Below are positions 26,822 to 35,273 of a stretch of 64,000 bases of DNA, one piece after another. The first letter of the stretch is position 1. Every line of letters begins with the position of its first letter. The stretch covers positions 1-64,000 of the forward strand of contig UCKU01000019.1 of assembly GCA_900473185.1 (NCBI GenBank). Reading direction: 5' to 3'. The position numbers and the translations under genes were made by a program. The notes beneath the pieces were generated by a model. It saw only the letters and a list, made by a program, of their open reading frames with translations. It did not search any database and was not told where the DNA came from. Origin of the DNA: Hyphomicrobiales bacterium (GTDB lineage: Bacteria; Pseudomonadota; Alphaproteobacteria; Rhizobiales; Rhizobiaceae).

Positions 26822-28731
26822 CCATGGATCGACAGGCGCACCGGCCCATCGATAGCGATTTTGCCGATGGAGAGATCGAGCGGCGGCTGGCAGTCACCTG
26901 GTGCGCGCGATCGGGGTTCTGGGGTGGCGTCGCCACCGTCGATCACAAGACGATTGCGCAACGCTACATCTCCACAGCTTTCATCTTTCTCGTCCTCGGC
27001 GGCGTGCTCGCGCTGGCGATGCGCCTGCAGCTTTCCCAGCCGGAAGCACGTTTCATCAGTGCCGATCGCTACAATCAGATTTTCACAATGCACGGCACAA
27101 ACATGATGTTCCTGTTTGCGGTGCCGGTCATGGAAGCAATGGCTGTCTATCTCGTGCCGCTGATGGTGGGAACACGCAACATCGCATTCCCGCGTCTCAA
27201 TGCGTTCTCCTACTGGATTTACCTGTTCGGCGGCATCCTTCTCTGGCTGGCCTTCGCGCTAGATACCGCTCCGGATGTGGGCTGGTTCGCCTATGTCCCC
27301 CTTGCCGGACCGCAATACGGCCCAGGCAAGCGGACTGATCTCTGGGCCCAGATGATCACGTTTACGGAGGTCGCAGCCCTCGCCGTAGCAGTGGAAGTTG
27401 TTGTGACCGTCTTCAAGCAAAGGGCACCCGGCATGTCACTCGACCGTATCCCCGTGCTTGTGTGGGCGATGTTGGTCATGTCGTTCCTTGTCATCCTGGC
27501 AATGCCAGCGGTCATGTTTGGTAGCTCGACGCTGATCCTCGACCGGCTGGTCGGCACCCAATTTTATAACCCGGCGAAAGGTGGTGACGCGCTTTTGTGG
27601 CAGCACTTGTTCTGGTTTTTTGGCCACCCGGAGGTTTACATCATCTTCCTGCCTGCCGTAGGCATGGTGTCAACCATCTTGCCAACATTTGTCGGGCGCC
27701 CGCTTTTCGGCTATTTGTGGCTGGTGATGGCGCTGATCACAACCGGCGTGCTCTCCTTCGGACTGTGGGTCCATCACATGTTTGTGGTCGGCCTTCCCCG
27801 CGTAGGCGAGAGCTTCTTCACCGCATCCAGCATGTCGATCGCCGTGCCGGCCGGCATCCAGATTTTTTGTTGGCTGGCGACACTTTGGTCCGGGCGGCCG
27901 GTGTTCAAGACGCCACTTCTCTTCGTACTCGGATTCATCGTCACTTTTGTGATGGGAGGCTTAACCGGTGTCATGGTCGCGTCGGTCCCCTTCGATACAC
28001 AGGTTCACGATACCTATTTCGTTGTTGCGCATTTTCACTATGTCCTGATCGGCGGGGCAGTCTTTCCATTGGTCGGCGCGATCTATTATTGGTTTCCCAA
28101 AATGACCGGGCGAATGATGAGCGAGCGGCTCGGACAACTGGCGTTCTGGCTGATTTTCGTAGGCTTTCACCTGACGTTCTTTCCAATGCACATTCTAGGC
28201 CTGTGGGGCATGCCACGCAGGATCTATACCTACCAGCCGGAATTGCCGTGGAGCGGCTTGAACCTTCTTGTCAGCTTGAGTTCGATCATATTGGCATTGG
28301 GCTTTGTGGTCTTCTTCATTGATGCCCTGCGCAGTTTTCGGTCTGGACCGGCGGCCGGACCGAACCCCTGGGGTGCCTCGACACTCGAATGGGCGACAGC
28401 CTCACCCCCGCCATCATACAACTTCAGGCGCATCCCGGTCGTTCGCTCGCGAAATCCGCTGTCGGACGATGTTAAGGATCTTTCGACCGCTGCAGGCTTG
28501 CGCACGGATCGCCGGGAGCTTTTGGTGACAAGTGTCGTCGAAGCCTTACCTGAGGCGAGGGAATCCTCACCACGGGACTCGGTCTGGCCATTCTGGTCGG
28601 CGATCGCTACCTCGATCATGCTGATCTGGTCGATTTTCTCGCCCTGGGCCGTGATCTGGGGATCTATTCCAGTCGCTATCGCCTTGATCGGCTGGTTCTG
28701 GCCGAAGGGCACGCCGGAGGACGAATCGTGA
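26818..28731 (+). CDS. coxA: cytochrome c oxidase subunit I
   Basis: 637 residues with about 12-14 transmembrane helices. Haem a ligand region FTMHGTNMMFLF, CuB/crosslink motif WFFGHPEVYI with the His-Tyr pair, the HH pair in WVHHMFVVGLP, and the haem ligand His residues in VVAHFHYVL. This is an A-type (D-channel) haem-copper oxidase reducing O2 to water with proton pumping. A C-terminal extension after about residue 525 carries a cytoplasmic stretch and two further helices, as in caa3-type subunit I. It overlaps coxB by 4 nt and coxC by 4 nt (GTGA). Confidence 0.96.
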   Translation: MTMDRQAHRPIDSDFADGEIERRLAVTWCARSGFWGGVATVDHKTIAQRYISTAFIFLVLGGVLALAMRLQLSQPEARFISADRYNQIFTMHGTNMMFLFAVPVMEAMAVYLVPLMVGTRNIAFPRLNAFSYWIYLFGGILLWLAFALDTAPDVGWFAYVPLAGPQYGPGKRTDLWAQMITFTEVAALAVAVEVVVTVFKQRAPGMSLDRIPVLVWAMLVMSFLVILAMPAVMFGSSTLILDRLVGTQFYNPAKGGDALLWQHLFWFFGHPEVYIIFLPAVGMVSTILPTFVGRPLFGYLWLVMALITTGVLSFGLWVHHMFVVGLPRVGESFFTASSMSIAVPAGIQIFCWLATLWSGRPVFKTPLLFVLGFIVTFVMGGLTGVMVASVPFDTQVHDTYFVVAHFHYVLIGGAVFPLVGAIYYWFPKMTGRMMSERLGQLAFWLIFVGFHLTFFPMHILGLWGMPRRIYTYQPELPWSGLNLLVSLSSIILALGFVVFFIDALRSFRSGPAAGPNPWGASTLEWATASPPPSYNFRRIPVVRSRNPLSDDVKDLSTAAGLRTDRRELLVTSVVEALPEARESSPRDSVWPFWSAIATSIMLIWSIFSPWAVIWGSIPVAIALIGWFWPKGTPEDES

Positions 28732-29330
28732 AAGACCGCGTCGTTCTGGACGTCGCCGCGCTGCCGCTTCATGGCAGAGGCTCCAAAAGCCCAACCTGGT
28801 GGGCGACATTGGCCTTCATGTTGATCGAGGGCAGCGGATTTGGCCTGGCGATTGCTGTCTACTTCTATCTGATGAGCCTGGCGCCCGCATGGCCAATCGA
28901 GGCTCCCCCGCCCGACTTGTGGGCCGGCACCTGGCTGACCGCAGTCCTCGTTGCCAGCGCTATTCCCAACATTCTTGTCTCCAGATGGGCACGTCAGAAA
29001 GACCTTCGCAAGGTCCGGCTCGGGCTTGTCGTCATGACGGTCTGCGGTGTCATTCCCATGGCATTTCGCGCTTTCGAGTTTGCGGCTCTGCACATCAATT
29101 GGGACGCAAATGCATATGGCTCGATTGTCTGGACCCTTCTCGGGCTCCACACTACGCATATCCTGACCGACGTGGTGGAAACGCTCGTTTTGACCGCCCT
29201 GATGTTTTCCCGTCATGCCGACAACCCCAGGCGTTTCGGGGATGTCGAGGACAATGCCCTTTATTGGCATTTTGTGATCATCACATGGTTGCCGCTCTAC
29301 ATCTGCATCTATTGGGTCCCACGCTTATGA
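28728..29330 (+). CDS. coxC: cytochrome c oxidase subunit III
   Basis: 200 residues with five predicted helices. Starts GTG overlapping the coxA stop. Recognisable features are the WWATLAFMLIEGSGFGLAI helix with the conserved Glu, FRAFEF, the LLGLHTTHILTDVVETL helix and the C-terminal NALYWHFVIITWLPLYI typical of CoxC. It stabilises subunit I and proton uptake. The next gene starts by ATGA overlap, so translation of the whole oxidase set is coupled. Confidence 0.93.
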   Translation: MKDRVVLDVAALPLHGRGSKSPTWWATLAFMLIEGSGFGLAIAVYFYLMSLAPAWPIEAPPPDLWAGTWLTAVLVASAIPNILVSRWARQKDLRKVRLGLVVMTVCGVIPMAFRAFEFAALHINWDANAYGSIVWTLLGLHTTHILTDVVETLVLTALMFSRHADNPRRFGDVEDNALYWHFVIITWLPLYICIYWVPRL

Positions 29331-29638
29331 GCTTTCTGCTTGGACGATATACCGGCCTAGTGCTGCCGCCGACAGCCTGGGCAATCAACACGCAGTTGGG
29401 GCAGATCCTGCCCTACGCGGATTGCAACGGTGGTGTATCCTGGACGTTGATCGGAGCATTCGCCGCCGCTGCGATCGCCGCTGCCGGGGTCCTTTTCTGC
29501 TACAATGCGTTAACCGCGAAGCCGTCTCAAACCGGGTCGTTTGTCGGCAAGCTTTCGCTCCTATTCGGCCTGGCGGTTTCTTTCGCGCTCATTCTGCAGG
29601 TTGCGGCGACAATCTTGGTGAACCCATGCGCACGCTGA
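29327..29638 (+). CDS. small two-helix membrane protein in oxidase operon
   Basis: 103 residues. An N-terminal loop (NTQLGQILPYADCNGGVSWT) is flanked by two hydrophobic helices at about 42-62 (LIGAFAAAAIAAAGVLFCYN) and 75-98 (LLFGLAVSFALILQVAATIL). It matches no family I can name with certainty, but equivalents sit between coxC and ctaG in related clusters and are probably accessory oxidase subunits. It overlaps coxC by 4 nt and ctaG by 13 nt. Confidence 0.75.
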   Translation: MSFLLGRYTGLVLPPTAWAINTQLGQILPYADCNGGVSWTLIGAFAAAAIAAAGVLFCYNALTAKPSQTGSFVGKLSLLFGLAVSFALILQVAATILVNPCAR

Positions 29639-30519
29639 TAGCTTTGCTGCTCTTGCTCCTCCGTGTCGGGCCGGCCGCCGCTCATGGCGGGGAACCTCAT
29701 GCCGAGCTTGATTGGACGATCGATCCGTGGATCGTCACGCCAATCCTCATCACTGCCGTTCTGCACGGTGCCGGCACGCTTCGACTGTGGCAACGGCGCA
29801 AGCGGTTCAGCGCTCGCTTGATCGCTTCGGTCGGCCTGTTCTGGTTGGGCGTGGCGGTGATGGTGATCGCCCTTGTCTCACCTTTGCACGAACTCGGCGA
29901 GCACATATTTACGGTGCACATGATCGAGCATGAACTGGTCATGATCGTGGCGGCGCCGCTTCTTGCGTTGGCACGCCCGGTCGGCCTGCTTCTTTGGGGT
30001 CTGCCGAAAAAAGCGAGGCATCAAGTTGCGGCTGCGATAAGGCACCGTGCCGCACGTGTGGCTTGGGGTGTTGTTTCGCTTCCCCTTGTGGCGACGCTTT
30101 TGCACGGTCTGGCAATTTGGGTCTGGCACGCGCCGACCCTCTTCGACGCGAGCGTGACGGACGTCCTGTTGCACAGGCTCCAACACCTAAGCTTTTTCCT
30201 GACGGGTCTCCTCTTCTGGTGGGCGATTACCTGGCGTTGCGACTACGGGACCGCTGCCTGGCATCTTTTCGTAACAATGATTCATACTGGCGTTCTCGGA
30301 GCGTTGATCACGCTCGCACCAAACGTCATCTTCCCGGACCAAACCCGCTATTCCGATCAATGGGGCCTGACACCGCTGGAAGACCAGCAAATGGCTGGTC
30401 TCATCATGTGGGTACCGGGCGGGGTCATTTATGCGGCCGCAGCACTCTGTTCAGTGGCTACCTGGATCCTTTCCTCCAGCCAGGGAGGCAAGCGTGCCGA
30501 CCGCTTCCACACTGTCTAA
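29626..30519 (+). CDS. ctaG: caa3-type cytochrome oxidase assembly protein CtaG
   Basis: 297 residues. A short signal-like segment (LLLLLLRVGPAAAHG) is followed by about six to seven helices. Conserved His-rich motifs are SPLHELGEHIFTVHMIEHEL and LLHRLQHLSFFLTGLLFWWA, as in the Bacillus CtaG (caa3_CtaG) family, not the Cox11 copper chaperone that shares the gene name. It is needed for formation of active caa3 oxidase. The start overlaps the upstream small membrane protein by 13 nt; the next gene overlaps its 3-prime end by 26 nt. Confidence 0.9.
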   Translation: MRTLIALLLLLLRVGPAAAHGGEPHAELDWTIDPWIVTPILITAVLHGAGTLRLWQRRKRFSARLIASVGLFWLGVAVMVIALVSPLHELGEHIFTVHMIEHELVMIVAAPLLALARPVGLLLWGLPKKARHQVAAAIRHRAARVAWGVVSLPLVATLLHGLAIWVWHAPTLFDASVTDVLLHRLQHLSFFLTGLLFWWAITWRCDYGTAAWHLFVTMIHTGVLGALITLAPNVIFPDQTRYSDQWGLTPLEDQQMAGLIMWVPGGVIYAAAALCSVATWILSSSQGGKRADRFHTV

Positions 30520-30907
30520 ACCTGTCCTTGGCTTCATGCTATTTTTGCTGGCGGCTGGAGCGGTCGCTTTCGCTGCTGATCTGATCAGGCAAAGGGCCAT
30601 GGCACGAGACGTCGCCGAAGCGCTTACTGGGGGAGATGTGACACGAGCTCCAGCCGCGCTTCGCCGATACGGTTGCGGCGGATGCCACACGATCGCTGGA
30701 ATAGCTGGTGCTGACGGAAAAGTGGGTGGGCGCCTGTCAGATCTTCGCCAACAGGTCTACATCGGAGGTGTGGTGACAAACACGCCGCAGAACCTCACGG
30801 CTTGGATCGTGGCGCCACAGCTATTTTCACCGACTTCGGCAATGCCTGCTACCGGTATTTCCGAAGCAGAAGCGCGTGACGTTGCGGCCTATCTTTATTC
30901 TCACTGA
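30494..30907 (+). CDS. membrane-anchored cytochrome c
   Basis: 137 residues, starting at GTG 30494 with GGGAGG 5 nt upstream, inside the end of ctaG. An N-terminal anchor (VLGFMLFLLAAGAVAFAAD) precedes a haem c domain with GCGGCHTIAGIAGADGKVGG and a Met in SAMPATGISE. This is the form seen in small c-type cytochromes that end caa3 operons. Probable periplasmic electron donor. Convergent with, and directly adjacent to, the next cytochrome gene. Confidence 0.88.
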   Translation: MPTASTLSKPVLGFMLFLLAAGAVAFAADLIRQRAMARDVAEALTGGDVTRAPAALRRYGCGGCHTIAGIAGADGKVGGRLSDLRQQVYIGGVVTNTPQNLTAWIVAPQLFSPTSAMPATGISEAEARDVAAYLYSH

Positions 30908-31873
30908 TCAAGGCTCCGGCGTCGGTCGCGGCGGTAGCGATTTGATATAACGGGCTATGGCTTGACGGTCACCCGGTGGCAGTTGCCTGGTGTTCGTTAC
31001 CACGTCCACCATTGATGAGCCCACCCGTCCATGTTGCGGGGTTTCCCCGGTCTCCAGCATTACAACGATGTCGGCTTCGCTCCAGGTGCCGATGCGCTCC
31101 GGCGTGATGTTCGGCACAAAGCCTGTCCCTTCCGGGTCGCGCCCGCCGGCAAATCGGGTCGATGATTTGATGGCACCCAGCCTGTTTCGTGTGGAATGAC
31201 AGTCGGCGCAGTGGCCGAGGGTCTCCACGAGATAGCCGCCGCGATCGTGAAGCGCGTCGCTGTTGAGGGTGGCTTCGGACTGCCCCTGCCTGAAAAACAG
31301 CATCTTCCAGAAGGCAAGCATACGGCGGTATCTGAAGATCAGGGGAACTTCGTGCGGCGGCTGTTTGCCGGCAACAGGTTGCAATGTCTTAAGGTATGCG
31401 TAGAGGTCACTGATGTCGTCGACGGATATCGCCGTATAGCTCGGATATGGGAAGGCCGGATAATAATGCTGGCGTTGGGGTGAGATGCCGGCAACCAATG
31501 CGTTCGCCAGATCAGATGCCGACCAAGCGCCAATGCCGTCGCTGCGATCGGGCGAGATGTTGGGTACGCGAAAGGAGCCGAAGGGAGACGCCAGCAGCAG
31601 CCCGCCTCCCAAGTGAAGCCGGTCAGGCTGGCCAGGGCTTGCATGGCACGATGCGCAGTCGCTTGCGTCAAATACCGCCTTGCCACGCGCCGCGTTGCCG
31701 CCTTCGAGGCGCTCATCATTCTGCCGAAATGCGGGAACAGCCTCGGTAACCTTCCAACCGATCAACAGACCGGACAAGACGATTGCTGTTCCCAGACACG
31801 CCAATATCGGCCAAGGGCGGCTGCCATCGGCGGATAATGTTAATTGGGCGGCAAACTCGCTCTCTTCGTTCAT
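30908..31873 (-). CDS. multihaem (two-haem) membrane cytochrome c
   Basis: About 321 residues. One N-terminal transmembrane anchor (about 22-45) and two haem c domains, with CASCH near residue 76 and CADCH near 221. Each domain has a partner motif (FRVPNISPD and FVPNITPER) typical of the cytochrome subunit of alcohol/aldehyde-type dehydrogenases and of SoxA/FixP-like diheme proteins. I chose the ATG at 31873 over a GTG one codon earlier because of GGAG spacing. It could take electrons from the PQQ sugar dehydrogenase or pass them to the adjacent oxidase. It has its own promoter. Confidence 0.87.
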   Translation of the reverse strand: MNEESEFAAQLTLSADGSRPWPILACLGTAIVLSGLLIGWKVTEAVPAFRQNDERLEGGNAARGKAVFDASDCASCHASPGQPDRLHLGGGLLLASPFGSFRVPNISPDRSDGIGAWSASDLANALVAGISPQRQHYYPAFPYPSYTAISVDDISDLYAYLKTLQPVAGKQPPHEVPLIFRYRRMLAFWKMLFFRQGQSEATLNSDALHDRGGYLVETLGHCADCHSTRNRLGAIKSSTRFAGGRDPEGTGFVPNITPERIGTWSEADIVVMLETGETPQHGRVGSSMVDVVTNTRQLPPGDRQAIARYIKSLPPRPTPEP

Positions 31874-31911
31874 CACGCTCCAACCAGCGCTGTCTCTTTT
31901 CTCGCGGTAGC

Positions 31912-31937
31912 AACGAATAATCCTTGTCGCGGGTTCC
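31912..31937 (-). promoter_or_regulatory. EcfG/RpoE2-type promoter of the cytochrome gene
   Basis: Minus strand: GGAAC (31937-31933), 17 nt, CGTT (31915-31912), matching GGAAC-N19-TT. It ends 39 nt before the ATG. Confidence 0.6.
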
Positions 31938-32062
31938 GCAAGCTCGGGCCCGGTATGCGACCGTTTGACAAGTCAGATGACCCATCCCCGTCGCGCGCGC
32001 TGCGGCACGACTGCGCTGCCGAGCAAATGGAATGGTTTACCGAGAAAGCGGCGCATCCACGG

Positions 32063-32087
32063 GGAACCTTGAGCTGCAGCAAAAGTT
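32063..32087 (+). promoter_or_regulatory. EcfG/RpoE2-type promoter of small hydrophilic protein pair
   Basis: GGAAC (32063-32067), 16 nt, AGTT (32084-32087). It ends 26 nt before the ATG at 32114. Confidence 0.72.
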
Positions 32088-32113
32088 AAGCTCCCAGTGA
32101 AAGGAGATTTGTC

Positions 32114-32314
32114 ATGGGAATGAATAAACCGAAAGATGGCGCCGCCGGCACTCCCGATCAGTCACCCCGCTGGGAGGGCCCGCAGGAGAACACGCCGCGT
32201 GGCTATCTGCGCGCCAAGGACAATCCGGATCACGCGGAGGATGCAAATGGGGAGACGAATGCCGATCCCAAGGTCAAGACCGTATCGGACGGTTACAAGC
32301 AGAAAGGCGAGTAA
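32114..32314 (+). CDS. small hydrophilic stress-type protein
   Basis: 66 residues, strongly hydrophilic, Gly/Asp/Lys/Asn/Pro-rich, with no hydrophobic core; predicted disordered, like hydrophilin-type stress proteins. Not assigned to a family. AAAGGAGATTTGTC precedes the ATG, and a stress-type promoter is close upstream. The next gene begins one base after its stop, so the two are an operon. Confidence 0.7.
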   Translation: MGMNKPKDGAAGTPDQSPRWEGPQENTPRGYLRAKDNPDHAEDANGETNADPKVKTVSDGYKQKGE

Positions 32315-32315
32315 A

Positions 32316-32522
32316 ATGGCAGACGTCGAAAAGGATGCCGAGGGTCAGTTCGCCAAATCGAAAGCCGATCGAAAAGCGTCCGGCGTTCATAGTGCCAAGC
32401 CGACGGTGATCACCGGTTCCGCAGACGCGACCGTACACAAGATCCCTCCCGGTCAAGAGCCGGCGAAGGATTGGGACATTAACTACGATCCCGACAGCTC
32501 GAACGAAGGACGGATGCGCTAA
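32316..32522 (+). CDS. second small hydrophilic protein
   Basis: 68 residues, hydrophilic and probably disordered: MADVEKDAEGQFAKSKADRK then a Pro/Asp-rich tail (PGQEPAKDWDINYDPDSS). Family unknown. ATG one base after the upstream TAA, with AAAGGCGAG as ribosome-binding site inside the upstream gene. Cotranscription with the preceding gene is near certain. Confidence 0.65.
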   Translation: MADVEKDAEGQFAKSKADRKASGVHSAKPTVITGSADATVHKIPPGQEPAKDWDINYDPDSSNEGRMR

Positions 32523-32880
32523 TCATTTCTTGCATGCAACGCGCTTCACAGGAAGCTTGAGCACGTCCTTCTTCAAGTCGCGTCGTCAGGAATGGCATTC
32601 CGTCGGAGAAAACCTATTCATCGCATTAGGCGACTATAGGCCGCCACGTCCGAAATGCGCTCGAAATGGGCGATAGGTGGGCGACACCCGGGTCGAGCGT
32701 GTGTGGCCACGGCCCCAAAACGAGTTGGTACGACGATCCGTCGACTCCTGTTGCACTCGTGATGTGTGATCCAAACGCGTCTGTCTTGCGCCTTTATCGG
32801 AAGCGTCGAAACAAATACTTTCCATTGTTCCCGGGCATGCTAGCAATTGGCCAATCGGTTTGCGAGGGAATCAACGTGCA
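32523..32880. other. intergenic stretch, no supported gene
   Basis: About 360 bases between the hydrophilic protein pair and the PagL-like gene. I find no GGAAC-type promoter, hairpin terminator or credible gene. Confidence 0.45.
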
Positions 32881-33444
32881 ATGAGTAGAAATCGACTGAA
32901 CGCTCAGCTGTCATTTGTACTTTTTCTCATAGCGGCGACCTTCCTTGGTGGTCATGCGTCAGCGGGGGATCAGGTCTTTGATGAACTGCGTTTCGGCACA
33001 TCAACGTCCGTCCAAGGCGGCGGCTCTGCCGAAGATGGCGTCTTTCCCGAAATAACTGCTTTTTTCGATCCATTCGGGTATGAATCTGCCTCGAACTGGA
33101 GAGATCAGCTCATGCGTCCGCGCGTGCACCTTGGGACGTCCATCGGAACCGCGGGTGAAGCAACGCAATTTTTCACGGGATTTAGTTGGACGATTGATTT
33201 GACCAGCAAGGTCTTTGCCGAAGCTGGATTCGGCGGCGTTATCCATACGGGGAATCTGGATGGCAACGAGGACGGCCCCAATCTCGGCTGTCGTGTCCTG
33301 TTCCACGAATATATTGGTGCCGGCTATCGTTTCACAGAACACTGGAACTTGCTGGCTCAAATCGCGCATTCATCGAACGCAAACCTCTGCAGCCCCAACG
33401 ATGGGATGACACGCGCAGGGCTGCAGGTCGGGTACAAGTTTTAA
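32881..33444 (+). CDS. PagL-like acyloxyacyl hydrolase (lipid A 3-O-deacylase family)
   Basis: 187 residues. Signal peptide (FVLFLIAATFLGGHASA) followed by an 8-strand beta-barrel pattern of alternating hydrophobic residues and a terminal aromatic (VGYKF*), an outer-membrane hallmark. Near the C-terminus, IAHSSNANLCSPNDG carries the His-x-Ser pair of the PagL active site. PagL removes an acyl chain from lipid A and alters envelope signalling. The acidic third catalytic residue is not certain from inspection. The ribosome-binding site is weak (GAGGGA at long spacing), and an in-frame TTG 21 nt upstream is an alternative start. Confidence 0.8.
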   Translation: MSRNRLNAQLSFVLFLIAATFLGGHASAGDQVFDELRFGTSTSVQGGGSAEDGVFPEITAFFDPFGYESASNWRDQLMRPRVHLGTSIGTAGEATQFFTGFSWTIDLTSKVFAEAGFGGVIHTGNLDGNEDGPNLGCRVLFHEYIGAGYRFTEHWNLLAQIAHSSNANLCSPNDGMTRAGLQVGYKF

Positions 33445-33874
33445 TCGAAGTCTCTGTACAAGAGTTCGGCCAAGGGCAGGCCCGATGGCGACCCGTGTGC
33501 GTTCGAAAGGCTTAGCTTACCGTTGGACGCGACACCCTCCACATCAGATCGCGTACAGCGCTTGGCTCGCGCTAATTCTATAGCCCTTCCCGGCGGTCTG
33601 ACCGGCACCTTCCAGCAGGATCATAGTGGCGTCCTTTATCGCCGATGGGCGCTTTCGCTGTCCAGAAATGCGTGTCGATCAAGTTCGTGAACGCTTGCCA
33701 AGTGGGCCGACTGCATGATTTTGCTTTGACGATGCGGCAAACAGAAGTAGCCCGGCAAGAGAGCTGACGTCTTATCCATGCGGCAACAAGCGACGGTCGG
33801 GCTGGACGGCGATTTGATGCGCAGTAGCGACTGGTAGGATGACGCAGACCTTGAGAATTGCTTCACAGGAAGCC
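33445..33874. other. intergenic stretch, no supported gene
   Basis: About 430 bases after the PagL-like gene. No credible coding frame or terminator was seen. Confidence 0.45.
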
Positions 33875-33899
33875 GGAACAAGTATCCGCGATTGAGGTT
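33875..33899 (+). promoter_or_regulatory. EcfG/RpoE2-type promoter of small membrane protein
   Basis: GGAAC (33875-33879), 16 nt, GGTT (33896-33899). It ends 25 nt before the ATG at 33925. Confidence 0.7.
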
Positions 33900-33924
33900 G
33901 GATCTGCATAGTGGAGAGGGTCCA

Positions 33925-34085
33925 ATGGCAGATGATGGCAGCGATTCCTACGGTTCCACCGATCCTGGCACGCCCTACGAAGGACAGCACAATCCCCCAC
34001 CAAAGGAGGGGTTGCCAAATCCGCATGGGCGGTTGCTTTGCTGGCCGGGTTCCTGATCCTCGTCGGCATTTGGTTCCTTTTATAG
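33925..34085 (+). pseudogene. small one-helix membrane protein split by a frameshift
   Basis: The ATG at 33925 (with GAGAGGG upstream and a stress-type promoter) opens MADDGSDSYGSTDPGTPYEG and a Pro-rich stretch, then stops after about 44 codons. Moving to the frame one base back near 33990 (CCACCAAAGG) gives KGGVAKSAWAVALLAGFLIL then VGIWFLL and TAG at 34083-34085, a textbook single transmembrane helix with no start codon of its own. The two halves look like one protein of about 53 residues broken by a one-base loss or joined by a -1 frameshift. It could be a sequencing error, recent decay or programmed slippage. Confidence 0.6.
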
Positions 34086-34439
34086 CCGAACACGCCTACG
34101 AAGTCCCACTCTCGGTGGCGTTCAGGAGACGGTGTTCAATAATTGGAACAGTGAATGCTGGGTTGGAACGGACCCGTCTGCTTTCATGCCCACGGAGGAG
34201 TTTCGGAAGAACCTCCAACTACAATCAATCGCTATGCGGTGTGGCTCGATCGGCCCGAAATTCTGACCACGGAGGCCCAAAAGGAGGAGGCCCCGGTAAA
34301 CGCGATATCGCATTTGCGCTTCATCCGACGCTCAGGGCAATACAAATATTGCTCTTTCAGACATTACTGAAAGCAGCGTCCCTTTGGGTCACTCGCGACT
34401 CGATCTGAAATTTCCTTGCCGCGCAGACAAACGGGTCGC
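34086..34439. other. intergenic stretch, no supported gene
   Basis: About 350 bases. It contains two further GGAAC strings (around 34152 and 34167) without a matching downstream TT element at 18-19 nt. No gene supported. Confidence 0.4.
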
Positions 34440-34464
34440 GGAACCATCCGTCGCCTAGCAGGTT
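34440..34464 (+). promoter_or_regulatory. EcfG/RpoE2-type promoter of small exported peptide
   Basis: GGAAC (34440-34444), 16 nt, GGTT (34461-34464). It ends 28 nt before the ATG at 34493. Confidence 0.7.
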
Positions 34465-34492
34465 GTGTTTTTGGGAATTAAGGAGGTATCAG

Positions 34493-34618
34493 ATGAAGAT
34501 CGCATTGATTTCGACCTCGCTTGCCGTTGTCCTGCTCGCCACTGCGGCGACCTACGCGCTACCAGCATTTGAAGGGCGCGACATTCCGGAGCCCTATCGG
34601 TTTGCGCAGGTAAGGTAG
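34493..34618 (+). CDS. 41-residue exported peptide
   Basis: 41 codons with AAGGAGGTATCAG before the ATG. A signal-peptide-like hydrophobic stretch (IALISTSLAVVLLATAATYA) is followed by only about 18 residues (ALPAFEGRDIPEPYRFAQ...). Family not recognised. The promoter, strong ribosome-binding site and intact frame support a real gene. It may be secreted or stay anchored in the inner membrane. Confidence 0.6.
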   Translation: MKIALISTSLAVVLLATAATYALPAFEGRDIPEPYRFAQVR

Positions 34619-35038
34619 TGCCCACGCATCGTTCTAATGGCTCGCGACGCCGGCCTGTCGCTTCAGCAGGGACGGCTGCAGCCGCCACCCACTCTTCTTA
34701 ATCTGCCGCGAACGCTGCCCGTCTTTCCATGGGTTCTCCTGTGAGGAGTCGGCAGGGCTCGCGCCGGTTTTCGACGGCGCTGGTGAACTGCGCGAGGCCT
34801 CACTGCTCGGAGTTGCGCCACCTCTGCCGAGCCTCTGTGCAGACCGTCCTTGAACGACTGGGCGAGCGCCGTCGCGGCCGTTCTTAACGCGAATGCGATG
34901 CGCGCGGATTCCATCGTGTAATTTCTCCAAATCTTTGTAACTGCGGGGCGGCGACTGTCTCGCGAATGAAGGTCGATGGCGATTGTTCCAGGGCTACAAC
35001 CTTGGTCCGGGGCATGTCCGACCAAGGTCCTACCCAAT
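34619..35038. other. intergenic stretch, no supported gene
   Basis: About 420 bases. Minus-strand frames here are Arg/Pro-rich and lack ribosome-binding sites. Nothing else seen. Confidence 0.4.
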
Positions 35039-35063
35039 GGAACGCGCTGTGAATTTGTCCGTT
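35039..35063 (+). promoter_or_regulatory. perfect EcfG/RpoE2-type promoter
   Basis: GGAAC (35039-35043), 16 nt, CGTT (35060-35063). Downstream are a DUF1236-like remnant and then the BA14K gene. Confidence 0.72.
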
Positions 35064-35107
35064 GTCCCGGCGGCTGAGATGCTCGTTCGATTGAGAAGGA
35101 AGACCAA

Positions 35108-35219
35108 ATGCCTCGCAAGGTTACGATCCGGCACATCCGGCCAACGCCATCCGCTGGTGCCCGGCGGGCGGGCGATCGTCGAGCGCTCATCCAGAAAAGT
35201 CATCCAGATCTTCAAGTGA
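35108..35219 (+). pseudogene. remnant of a DUF1236-type gene
   Basis: An ATG with AGAAGGAAGACCAA upstream opens MPRKVTIRHIRPTPSAGARR. In a different frame the last 18 codons before TGA read GGRAIVERSSRKVIQIFK, nearly the same ending as the intact DUF1236-type gene at 46965-47363 (ERVIVEPSSRKVIQVIN). The DUF1236 C-terminus is therefore present, but not in frame with the ribosome-binding site. This suggests a truncated, frameshifted copy. Confidence 0.5.
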
Positions 35220-35273
35220 CGGACGGGAGCATGCCCGAAGCGCCCGCCTCCTCAAGAAAAACAGGACGTTGAC

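Noticed and set aside
28230..29270. 346-codon minus-strand frame over coxA and coxC
   Set aside because: Antisense of well-conserved oxidase subunits.
34663..35190. 175-codon minus-strand frame
   Set aside because: Arg/Ser-rich, no ribosome-binding site, crosses a good plus-strand promoter.
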